DNA of 5,402 nt from an uncultured Porphyromonadaceae bacterium (lineage in GTDB: Bacteria > Bacteroidota > Bacteroidia > Bacteroidales > Muribaculaceae). This document shows, one piece after another, positions 1 through 5,335 of this stretch. Where the stretch lies: NCBI GenBank assembly GCA_947176355.1, contig CAMWQY010000190.1:1-5402 (forward strand). The letters run 5' to 3'. Position numbers and translations under genes: made by a program. The notes under the pieces were generated by a model that did no database searches, was not told the DNA's origin, and was given only the letters and a program-made list of their open reading frames with translations. Position 1 is the stretch's first letter. Each line of letters begins with the position of its first letter.

Positions 1-30
1 CTTCCACCAAATCCAACCTAAGTATTGATT

Positions 31-62
31 TACGTTGGACGTTTTACGTTTTACGTTTTACG
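31..62 (-). repeat. Inverted heptamer arm upstream of the four-helix-bundle gene
   Basis: Read on the minus strand, this stretch is three copies of the 7-bp word CGTAAAA, one copy of CGTCCAA and a partial CGTA. It is the inverted counterpart of the plus-strand array that starts at 67. Positions 31-48 are perfectly complementary (18 bp) to 74-91 and again to 88-105, so the two arms could form a cruciform or an RNA hairpin. The junction between orientations is at 63-66. Positions 1-30 show nothing recognisable. Confidence 0.9.
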
Positions 63-66
63 AATA

Positions 67-129
67 CGTCCAACGTAAAACGTCCAACGTAAAACGTCCA
101 ACGTAAAACGTCCAACGTCCAACGCAATA
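67..129 (+). repeat. Tandem heptamer array, words CGTCCAA (A) and CGTAAAA (B)
   Basis: Eight perfect contiguous 7-bp words occupy 67-122 in the order A B A B A B A A. A decayed ninth word, CGCAATA, fills 123-129 and the downstream ATG begins at 133. The words differ only at positions 4-5 (CC or AA). The array takes up practically the whole leader of the four-helix-bundle gene, so any promoter would have to lie inside it or upstream of 31. I see no convincing Bacteroidetes TAnnTTTG -7 element with a -33 TTG at the right distance. Confidence 0.95.
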
Positions 130-132
130 AAT

Positions 133-507
133 ATGAAATGCAGTGATTTTAAGAATCTGAGGGTCTGGCAGCATGCTATGGCTATCTGCAAGGATGTCTA
201 TAGAATACTACGATTACTTCCAGTAGAGGAAAGATTTGCTCTTGCGGATCAAATAAGAAGATCCACCATATCCGTCCCTTCCAATATAGCGGAAGGACAG
301 CGTCGAGGGTCTGATAAAGAATTCCTTCACTTCCTTTCAATTTCAAGAGGATCTTTGGCAGAGCTTCATACGCAATTGCTGTTATGCGTAGATCTTGAAT
401 ATGTACTTGAGCCAGAGATGACTCCCATACTTAATGAATTAGAAGAGATTGATAAAATGCTTAATGGACTTATGCAGTCCATATCCCGACGGCTGTGGCA
501 TGTTTGA
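133..507 (+). CDS. Four-helix-bundle protein (S23 / 23S rRNA intervening-sequence protein family)
   Basis: This 124-residue protein has the hallmark layout of the small four-helix-bundle family first described from ORFs inside 23S rRNA intervening sequences. It opens with an F-x-x-L-x-V-W-Q-x-A motif (residues 6-15), followed by a QIRRS segment (40-44), the most conserved SVPSNIAEG stretch (47-55), an EFLHFLSISRGSLAELHTQL helix (63-82) and a last EIDKMLNGL helix (105-113). Length is normal for the family and the ATG start gives the expected N-terminus. No enzymatic residues are known. The fold is shared with Avd, the accessory protein of diversity-generating retroelements, which binds reverse transcriptase and nucleic acid, but no reverse transcriptase or template repeat is visible here. 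The gene stands alone on the plus strand, is bracketed by CGTCCAA/CGTAAAA arrays and is followed two bases after its TGA by a long hairpin. Family assignment is firm; function is unknown. Confidence 0.93.
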   Translation: MKCSDFKNLRVWQHAMAICKDVYRILRLLPVEERFALADQIRRSTISVPSNIAEGQRRGSDKEFLHFLSISRGSLAELHTQLLLCVDLEYVLEPEMTPILNELEEIDKMLNGLMQSISRRLWHV

Positions 508-508
508 C

Positions 509-558
509 GAGTATAATAAATCGGCTGTGTCAGAAGACACAGCCGATTTATTATACTC
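509..558. terminator. Perfect 23-bp-stem hairpin, probable bidirectional terminator
   Basis: Positions 509-531 and 536-558 are exact reverse complements separated by the four bases AGAA. The stem has a GC core (CGGCTGTGTC) and an outer A/T-rich part (AATAAAT on one arm, ATTTATT on the other), so either strand would give a strong stem with U-rich 3' side. The hairpin begins two bases after the four-helix-bundle stop codon and lies about 90 bases beyond the stop of the converging lipoprotein gene, so it is well placed to end both transcripts. There is no separate long T-tract after the stem, which leaves the exact mechanism open. Confidence 0.8.
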
Positions 559-569
559 TCTGCCGTCTA

Positions 570-649
570 CGTCCAACGTCCAACGTCCAACGTCCAACGT
601 CCAACGTAAAACGTCCAACGTCCAACGTCCAACGTAAAACGTCCAACGT
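570..649 (+). repeat. Tandem heptamer array between convergent genes
   Basis: Eleven perfect contiguous 7-bp words fill 570-646 in the order A A A A A B A A A B A, where A is CGTCCAA and B is CGTAAAA. A partial CGT follows at 647-649. Its last base is the first base of the TTA (649-651) that is the stop codon of the minus-strand lipoprotein gene. The words and orientation match the array at 67-122, so the four-helix-bundle gene plus hairpin sits between direct repeats. Pure A-word sequence has no stop codon in any of the six frames. Confidence 0.95.
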
Positions 650-1179
650 TACTTCTTAGTAAACGAAACCTTAGCATCCATACTTTCAAGCTCGAAGCTA
701 AGCACTGAGCCATCCTGAGTCACATCCACATCCTCAATCTTAGAGTATTGTGCAAGGCTACCAAGGAAGTTTGCTGTTACAGCACCCAGTCCGTCAGGTG
801 CATCTACGCCTGCCACATCAAGGGTATTCTGATCGAATGAGAGATAGTAGTCATCATCACTCTTCTCTTCGCGGGTCCACTTGCCCTCTACAGATGCCTT
901 TACTGTATAATTCATAGCGTTGCCCACTGAATCGGGAACTGTAACTGTATAATCCTTTGTCAATTTAACCGGACCATTGCTCTTTTCTGTGCCTTCACTG
1001 AAATCGAACGTTGTGATAGCTGTAGCAGAAGTAGCGCCTTCTATAGCCGGAACCACAACTTCAGGAGCAGAAGATGTCCATGTACCGATCATTTTGTTGT
1101 TTTCCTCAGAGCAGGAAGAGAGTGCGGCTGCACCAAACAGAAGGGCTGCGCCTACTGCGAGCTGATTGATTTTCTTCAT
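649..1179 (-). CDS. Surface-type lipoprotein with lipocalin-like domain
   Basis: The 176-residue product starts with a basic MKK, a hydrophobic stretch (residues 7-20) and the lipobox LSSC with the acylated cysteine at position 23. The residues right after it, SEENN, are serine plus acidic, which fits the Bacteroidetes lipoprotein export signal that sends proteins to the outer face of the outer membrane. The mature part begins with an IGTW motif (31-34), has a second EGKW motif (98-101) and alternates short beta-like segments, as in the small lipocalin-like domains common in Bacteroidales; this domain call is from pattern, not alignment. No ligand can be inferred. The ATG at 1179 gives a proper signal peptide. 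The gene is 110 bp downstream of the U32 gene and probably has its own promoter there. Its stop codon abuts the heptamer array at 570-649. Confidence 0.8.
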   Translation of the reverse strand: MKKINQLAVGAALLFGAAALSSCSEENNKMIGTWTSSAPEVVVPAIEGATSATAITTFDFSEGTEKSNGPVKLTKDYTVTVPDSVGNAMNYTVKASVEGKWTREEKSDDDYYLSFDQNTLDVAGVDAPDGLGAVTANFLGSLAQYSKIEDVDVTQDGSVLSFELESMDAKVSFTKK

Positions 1180-1289
1180 AATTTTTTATATTTATAATTA
1201 TACATCATTATAAATACAACAACCATCTTCACTTATGGTTTACAAGTTTTATATAGTTTAAAAGATTTATAATCCCCAACCCCACAACT
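1180..1289 (-). promoter_or_regulatory. AT-rich leader, likely promoter region of the lipoprotein gene
   Basis: This is the longest gap inside the minus-strand run and the only one here without a heptamer array. The 110 bp are strongly AT-rich next to the lipoprotein ATG, with an A-rich stretch directly before the start codon as expected for SD-less Bacteroidetes initiation. Positions 1191-1198 and 1207-1214 are 8-bp inverted repeats with an 8-base loop. Several TATA-like strings are present on the minus strand, but none matches both TAnnTTTG and a correctly spaced -33 TTG, so I do not place a transcription start. Confidence 0.4.
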
Positions 1290-1306
1290 TCACAACCCCT
1301 TCTCCC
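1274..1306 (-). other. Potential G-quadruplex / G-rich 3' end of the U32 transcript
   Basis: On the minus (transcribed-sense) strand, four G-tracts follow one another: GGG (1306-1304), GGGG (1299-1296), GGGG (1283-1280) and GGGG (1277-1274), with loops of 4, 12 and 2 bases. The U32 stop codon (1290-1292) lies in the long loop. A T-rich stretch follows. This could fold as an RNA quadruplex or act as a pause/termination signal at the end of the operon. The long loop makes a stable fold uncertain. Confidence 0.35.
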
Positions 1307-2534
1307 TCCAAAGATAAAGCCGATCCGATGCCCGTATCTTAGCCGGCACCGGCAGCGAGAACCGATCCCCCTTCTTCACCTCCGCTACAGGCTCCGTAGT
1401 AAGTCTCAGTTCCTCCACCTTAAAGATCAGAGCCCCCGTAGTAGGTCCGGTCACTATCACCTCATCTCCGGGTCGCAGCACTCCGCTTTCCATCTGGAAC
1501 TCCCCGACACCAAGCTTGTCGAAATACCTGACTCCCTTAGCCACATACTCCTTCACGCGCGTACTGCTGCTGCCATACTTCCCGCTCCATTCCCCAAGAC
1601 GCTGTCCTAAGTAATAGCCATTCCAATATCCCCGGTTGAATATCTTCGCAAGCCGTCCTTCCCAGCCCTGAAGCTTCTCATCACTGAATTCCCCTGCGCA
1701 TATGGCCTCTAATGCTTCCGAATAGCATTCCACTACCTCTTTCACATATTCCGGCCCCCGTGCGCGTCCTTCTATCTTGAACACCCTAACCCCGGCATCC
1801 ACCATCTTATTCAGGAAATGAATGGTCTTCAAATCCTTCGGACTCATTATATATTGGTTGTCAACTTCAAGCTGATCCCCCGTCTCCTTATCTGTGACAG
1901 TATAAGCCCGGCGGCAAATCTGTGTGCATGCGCCTCGGTTGGCTGCCGAATTCATCTCATGCAGAGAAAGATAGCACTTCCCGCTCACTGCCATGCACAA
2001 TGCCCCATGGCAGAACATCTCAAGCCTTATCGGCTGTCCGTTAGGTCCCGTCAGACCCTCCTTCTCGATAGCCTCATGTATTGCCTTCACCTGATCAAGA
2101 TTGAGTTCCCTCGCAAGCACCATCACGTCTGCAAACTGCGCATAGAAGCGCACCGCCTCAATATTGGTGACATTCACCTGAGTAGAGATATGCACCTCCT
2201 GACCTATCTGTCGGGCATAGAGTATCGCTGCCATATCCGATGCTATAATGGCAGAAATCCCTGCCGCGTACGCACGGTCTATTATCTTATGCAGAAGATC
2301 CATATCATTGTCATAGATCACTGTGTTGACAGTAAGATAAGTCTTGACTCCCTTTTCCCGGCATCGGTTTACGATCTCATCCATATCATCAGCTGTGAAA
2401 TTCGCACTCGACCGAGAACGCATATTAAGCCCTTCGATACCAAAATACACAGCATCCGCGCCAGCCTGCAAAGCTGCCGCAAGCGACTCCCGGCTCCCTA
2501 CAGGAGCCATTATCTCAAAATCCTTTCTATTCAT
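1290..2534 (-). CDS. U32 family protein (peptidase U32 / TrhP-RlhA-like, tRNA or rRNA hydroxylation)
   Basis: This 414-residue protein is a U32-family member. It has the family's N-terminal MAPVGSRESLAAALQAGADAVYFG-type barrel start (residues 9-32), and residues 172-190 satisfy the U32 signature (E-x-F-x2-G-[SA]-x-C-x4-G-x-C-x-x-S). Cysteines 180, 187, 203 and 207 match the conserved set thought to hold an Fe-S cluster in U32 enzymes such as UbiU/UbiV. A KIEGRARGPEYV segment (253-264) follows. Residues from about 325 form the small beta-barrel C-terminal domain. Once called collagenases, characterised relatives such as E. coli TrhP and RlhA are needed for prephenate-dependent 5-hydroxylation of tRNA uridine 34 and 23S rRNA cytidine. 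Length is closest to TrhP (about 450), so a tRNA role is the best guess. The gene follows ubiE by 74 bp, a gap largely filled by a 14-bp repeat. U32 relatives UbiU/UbiV act in anaerobic quinone hydroxylation, so a quinone link cannot be excluded. Confidence 0.88.
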   Translation of the reverse strand: MNRKDFEIMAPVGSRESLAAALQAGADAVYFGIEGLNMRSRSSANFTADDMDEIVNRCREKGVKTYLTVNTVIYDNDMDLLHKIIDRAYAAGISAIIASDMAAILYARQIGQEVHISTQVNVTNIEAVRFYAQFADVMVLARELNLDQVKAIHEAIEKEGLTGPNGQPIRLEMFCHGALCMAVSGKCYLSLHEMNSAANRGACTQICRRAYTVTDKETGDQLEVDNQYIMSPKDLKTIHFLNKMVDAGVRVFKIEGRARGPEYVKEVVECYSEALEAICAGEFSDEKLQGWEGRLAKIFNRGYWNGYYLGQRLGEWSGKYGSSSTRVKEYVAKGVRYFDKLGVGEFQMESGVLRPGDEVIVTGPTTGALIFKVEELRLTTEPVAEVKKGDRFSLPVPAKIRASDRLYLWREKGL

Positions 2535-2555
2535 AAGTGTAGTTAGCGCACTCCT

Positions 2556-2611
2556 TACTCAATGTTTCGTACTCAATGTTTCGTACTTAATGTTTCGTAC
2601 TCTACGATTCA
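2556..2611. repeat. 14-bp (2x7) tandem repeat filling the ubiE-U32 gap
   Basis: The 14-mer TACTCAATGTTTCG occurs at 2556-2569 and 2570-2583. A third copy at 2584-2597 has a single C-to-T change. A fourth, decayed copy at 2598-2611 matches at 10 of 14 positions by my count and runs into the TGA stop of ubiE (2609-2611). The other end lies 21 bp from the start codon of the U32 gene. The period is exactly twice that of the heptamer arrays elsewhere in the window, but the word is unrelated. Confidence 0.9.
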
Positions 2612-3364
2612 TTTGCTCGCCAAATAAATCGTTATAACCCCCAAAGTAAGCGACTTGAAAGTAGCATCCCGAAACCCGGCGCGTTCCATCATAGCCGTCA
2701 TATCCCCCCTCTGAGGGCAAGCCGCTATCGACTCCGGCAGATATGAATAAGCCCGGGTATCTTTCGACACCATCCTTCCTACAAGAGGTATGACATTTCT
2801 CGAATAAAGCCTGTATCCGCTTCTGATCAAGGGATTGGCAGGTTCCGAAAGCTCTATCACGCAAATCACTCCATCCGGCTTCATCACACGACGCATCTCC
2901 CGGTATCCTTCCTCCAAATGCTCAAAATTCCTGACCCCGTATGCCACTGTCACCAAATCAAACGTCTCATCCGGAAAGGGCATCTTCAAGCAATCCCCTT
3001 CAAGGAAAGTGATATGGTGCTGATCTTCCGGATCCATCTCCGTCAACTTTTCCTTTGCTATTTTCAGCATTCCTGCTGAAAGGTCAAGTCCGGTGACGTG
3101 TGCCTTCGGAAACATCTCATGCAGACGAAACGACACATCCCCGGTCCCGCATGCCACATCCAATATCATCTTCGGACTCTTTCCCCCCATTCGGGAAGCT
3201 GCCATCTTCAGTGCCTTATTGCGCCATCTGACATGCAGTCCCCCCGTCATCATAGTATTCATAAAGTCGTAAGAGGGAGCGATAGAATCAAACATTTCTC
3301 CCACCTGCTTCCCCTTAGCCTCCTCATCATTATACGGCTTTATATCTTCCGCACTCTCTTTCAT
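2609..3364 (-). CDS. ubiE: Demethylmenaquinone methyltransferase (UbiE/MenG)
   Basis: The 251-residue product is a class I SAM-dependent methyltransferase of the UbiE/MenG family. It would catalyse C-methylation of demethylmenaquinol, the final step of menaquinone synthesis, at the cytoplasmic membrane face. The UbiE signature Y-D-x-M-N-x7-H-x2-W is seen at residues 32-47, with threonine 40 where serine is usual. SAM motif I is ILDVACGTGD (67-76), followed by an acidic GLDLS strand (92-96), the GDCLKMPFPDETFD region (123-136), AYGVRNF (141-147) and RRVMKPDG (158-165). Length is typical. I start at the ATG at 3364; an in-frame TTG at 3367 directly precedes it and is less likely. In Bacteroidales the quinone is menaquinone, so the MenG reaction is expected rather than ubiquinone synthesis. 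It lies 35 bp after the GNAT gene in the same probable operon. Confidence 0.95.
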   Translation of the reverse strand: MKESAEDIKPYNDEEAKGKQVGEMFDSIAPSYDFMNTMMTGGLHVRWRNKALKMAASRMGGKSPKMILDVACGTGDVSFRLHEMFPKAHVTGLDLSAGMLKIAKEKLTEMDPEDQHHITFLEGDCLKMPFPDETFDLVTVAYGVRNFEHLEEGYREMRRVMKPDGVICVIELSEPANPLIRSGYRLYSRNVIPLVGRMVSKDTRAYSYLPESIAACPQRGDMTAMMERAGFRDATFKSLTLGVITIYLASK

Positions 3365-3373
3365 CAAAAGCTC

Positions 3374-3401
3374 AATTATGCATTATGAATTATGCATTAC
3401 T
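3374..3401 (+). repeat. Heptamer array AATTATG/CATTATG in the GNAT-ubiE gap
   Basis: Words AATTATG (3374-3380), CATTATG (3381-3387), AATTATG (3388-3394) and a decayed CATTACT (3395-3401) alternate with exact 7-bp spacing. Shifted in phase they read TATGCAT and TATGAAT. The last word overlaps the TAG stop of the GNAT gene (3400-3402) and the first lies 9 bp from the ubiE ATG, so the array occupies most of the 35-bp intercistronic spacer. Confidence 0.85.
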
Positions 3402-4530
3402 ACTCGATCTCCTTAGAATAACTCCTCCTCCGCTTATGCTGGCGATTAGTGAAAGAATCCCACTGATTCTGCACCTTGGCATTGCTCTCCAACTCCGGAT
3501 TTGACTCCACATACTTATATCCATGCTGTATAAACGCAGGTATCAGGTCTTGGAATAGCAGCGCATTCACTCCCTTTCCCTGATAATCAGGCTTCACTGC
3601 TATCAGCAGTAGATCCACGCGGTCATTCTTCCCTTTCAATCCCTTAAGCAAATGCCACCATCCGAATGGCAACATCTTCCCCTTCGACTTCTGTAGCGCC
3701 TTGCTCATTGAAGGCATGCAGATGCCAACACCGACAAGTTTATCATTACTGTCTACGATGCAGCTCACAAGGCTTAAATCAAGAAGACCCAAATACACAT
3801 CTATATAATGCTCTATCTGTCTGTCCGTAAGAGGAGAGTACTGGTAAAGTTTCTCGTATGCTTCATTGATAAGCTCAAAGAGCGCCCTGCCATACTTCTC
3901 CTTTATCTCCTTCTTGCTTGTGAATTTCACCACTCGCAGACCGAACTTCTTCTTCACTATCTCCGAAATCCTATTGTGCTTCTCCGGGATTCCGTCGGGC
4001 ACCTCCATAAGATATTCCACCCAGTCCGAATCCTTCTCATAGCCAAGCGCGTGCATGTGCTCCGGATAATAGGAATAGTTGTAGATGGTAGCCATCGTGC
4101 TCAGTTGGTCATAGCCCTCTACGAGCATTCCCTCGTAGTCAAGGTCGGTGAATCCGAGCGGACCTACTATCCTCTTCAGTCCACGTTCCTTGCCCCACTC
4201 CTCGACTTTCTCAAGAAGTCCGCGGCTCACCTCGATCTCATCAGTAAAATCGATGAATCCGAAGCGGATATCCTTTGCGCCATGCTTCTCATTGAGTGTA
4301 TTGTTGATGATGCCGGCAATCCTCCCTACCGGCTTTCCGTTCTTGTAAGCCATAAAGCAGCGCACATCGCAGAAGTCGTATGCAGGGTTTTTCTTAGGAT
4401 TCAGTGTGTCCACATCATCGCTCACCAATGGCGGCACAAAATACGGATTATCCTCATACATATCGATCTGAAGCTGCACAAACTTCCGCAGCTCCGACGG
4501 TATCATCTCTATTTCCTTTATCTCAATCAT
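3400..4530 (-). CDS. GNAT-fold acyltransferase, YghO-like (possible ceramide-synthase relative)
   Basis: The 376-residue product reads as a long acyl-CoA N-acyltransferase-superfamily protein. An N-terminal half contains PVGRIAG (67-73), a GFIDFTDE segment (91-98) and a conserved-looking GPLGFTDLDYEGMLVEGYD (123-141). The C-terminal half carries a GNAT motif A, LLLIAVKPDYQGKGVNALL (307-325), whose Q-G-K-G turn would bind the acyl-CoA pyrophosphate, followed by VESNPELESN (341-350). The last 12 residues are basic. The size and two-part layout resemble E. coli YghO and related bacterial proteins; a GNAT-superfamily enzyme acts as bacterial ceramide synthase in Caulobacter, and Bacteroidales make sphingolipids, so N-acylation of a sphingoid base is a candidate role, by inference only. 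No serine palmitoyltransferase gene is visible here. The gene starts 20 bp after the kinase-like gene, suggesting co-translation. GNAT call is firm, substrate unknown. Confidence 0.8.
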   Translation of the reverse strand: MIEIKEIEMIPSELRKFVQLQIDMYEDNPYFVPPLVSDDVDTLNPKKNPAYDFCDVRCFMAYKNGKPVGRIAGIINNTLNEKHGAKDIRFGFIDFTDEIEVSRGLLEKVEEWGKERGLKRIVGPLGFTDLDYEGMLVEGYDQLSTMATIYNYSYYPEHMHALGYEKDSDWVEYLMEVPDGIPEKHNRISEIVKKKFGLRVVKFTSKKEIKEKYGRALFELINEAYEKLYQYSPLTDRQIEHYIDVYLGLLDLSLVSCIVDSNDKLVGVGICMPSMSKALQKSKGKMLPFGWWHLLKGLKGKNDRVDLLLIAVKPDYQGKGVNALLFQDLIPAFIQHGYKYVESNPELESNAKVQNQWDSFTNRQHKRRRSYSKEIE

Positions 4531-4550
4531 TTCAATTGATAGTTAATGGT

Positions 4551-5324
4551 TCATCTAAGCGATAGCGTTATCGCAATCAGCACTCCAAGCATCATTATGA
4601 TGAATCCAAGCATCAACCATATCGTGGAGTTATTGCTCCTTTCTATCAGCGCCAGCTTCAGATCCTGCACATTATTGATAGGTCCTTCCGGATCCGCCGC
4701 CCTCTTCGCCACGCGACGCAGTTTTGGCAACTGTTCCGGAAGATTGTCGAGCACATTATTGATAAGCCGACCATAATTCATGATATCCTGTTTGGTATCC
4801 TGTGGCTCAAGCCTATCCCTGTGGTCATACCCCACATTGATCAGTTTCAGATTCTCATTATACTCCGTGAAGATGATATTCTCAGGCGTGATCGGAGGAT
4901 GCTTGATATGGTTTTCCTGCATATACTCCATGACGTCGGGAAGCTGCGTGGTAAGCCTCTGGATGATCTTGGGGGTCAAACGCTTCTCATCGATAAGCCG
5001 ACGCAAAGAATACCCATACACGTCATCAGTGACAATTACCCTTCCGATTCCCGGCAGCTCTTCGAAGTCCGTCACCACTACAATATTCGGATGCAGCAGA
5101 TTATAGCGGACGTCAAACTCCTTTTCGATGATGGCTCTATACTTAGGATCGTCGCGATACTGTTCCTTCAGGGCTTTGAGCATTATCCACTTGCCGTATT
5201 TCTTTACGGTATATACATCATAGATATCCTCCTCCCATTCAGGCAGAAGGGTCAGCTCCGACCAGCGCCCCGTCGGGTCGTCGATCGGTATCAACTTCTC
5301 TTCCTTACTTATATATGCAGCCAT
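4551..5324 (-). CDS. Membrane-anchored protein-kinase-like protein lacking catalytic aspartates (pseudokinase)
   Basis: The 257-residue product keeps a recognisable protein-kinase outline. Lysine 50 in KWIMLKAL stands at the VAIK position. Glutamate 69 is correctly placed nine residues before the HPNIV stretch (78-82). A hinge-like VIVTDDVYGYSL is at 96-107, and TPENIIF (146-152) marks the catalytic loop. The catalytic HRD is replaced by H142-P143-P144 and the DFG by N163-V164-G165, so both essential aspartates are missing, and no glycine-rich loop is evident near the N-terminus. Residues 234-254 form one strongly hydrophobic segment ending in a short basic tail, which would make it a tail-anchored protein with its kinase-like domain in the cytoplasm. 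A scaffold or allosteric role is likelier than phosphotransfer; partner unknown. The GNAT gene follows by 20 bp, making that enzyme the first candidate. The ATG at 5324 has an AGGAG directly adjacent, too close to serve as a normal Shine-Dalgarno. Confidence 0.78.
   Translation of the reverse strand: MAAYISKEEKLIPIDDPTGRWSELTLLPEWEEDIYDVYTVKKYGKWIMLKALKEQYRDDPKYRAIIEKEFDVRYNLLHPNIVVVTDFEELPGIGRVIVTDDVYGYSLRRLIDEKRLTPKIIQRLTTQLPDVMEYMQENHIKHPPITPENIIFTEYNENLKLINVGYDHRDRLEPQDTKQDIMNYGRLINNVLDNLPEQLPKLRRVAKRAADPEGPINNVQDLKLALIERSNNSTIWLMLGFIIMMLGVLIAITLSLR
4559..4574 (-). other. Short hairpin at the 3' end of the kinase-like gene
   Basis: GCGATA (4559-4564) and TATCGC (4569-4574) are exact inverted repeats with a 4-base loop, inside the last codons of the kinase-like gene and just before its TGA (4551-4553). 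No U-tract follows, so it is not a convincing terminator. It could tune mRNA stability between the two genes or be chance. Confidence 0.25.
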
Positions 5325-5335
5325 CTCCTTTCGTC

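Noticed and set aside
449..637. Plus-strand reading frame of 62 codons ending in SNVQRPT repeats
   Set aside because: It overlaps the 3' end of the four-helix-bundle gene in another frame, crosses the hairpin and is open at its end only because the heptamer array has no stops. Its product resembles no family.
67..646. CRISPR array
   Set aside because: The repeat units are 7 bp and contiguous, without unique spacers, and no cas genes are nearby.
31..649. Diversity-generating retroelement (Avd-like protein with template repeat)
   Set aside because: No reverse transcriptase, no template/variable repeat pair and no adenine-specific mismatches are visible. Only the four-helix fold relationship supports it.
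1818..2546. Long plus-strand open frame opposite the U32 gene
   Set aside because: It is antisense to a clearly conserved gene and its translation has biased, histidine- and cysteine-rich composition with no domain; the same holds for the plus-strand frames at 3808-4539 and 4821-5351.
2559..2864. Minus-strand frame overlapping the end of ubiE
   Set aside because: It is an out-of-frame shadow of ubiE that runs into the 14-bp repeat; the ubiE frame carries all the family motifs.
3365..3367. TTG as the start codon of ubiE
   Set aside because: An ATG follows immediately at 3362-3364 and would be preferred; the extra residue adds nothing to the family domain.
5318..5330. AAAGGAG as a Shine-Dalgarno for the kinase-like gene
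   Set aside because: It directly adjoins the ATG with no spacer, so it cannot pair with 16S rRNA while the start codon is in the P site, and Bacteroidota rarely rely on SD pairing.
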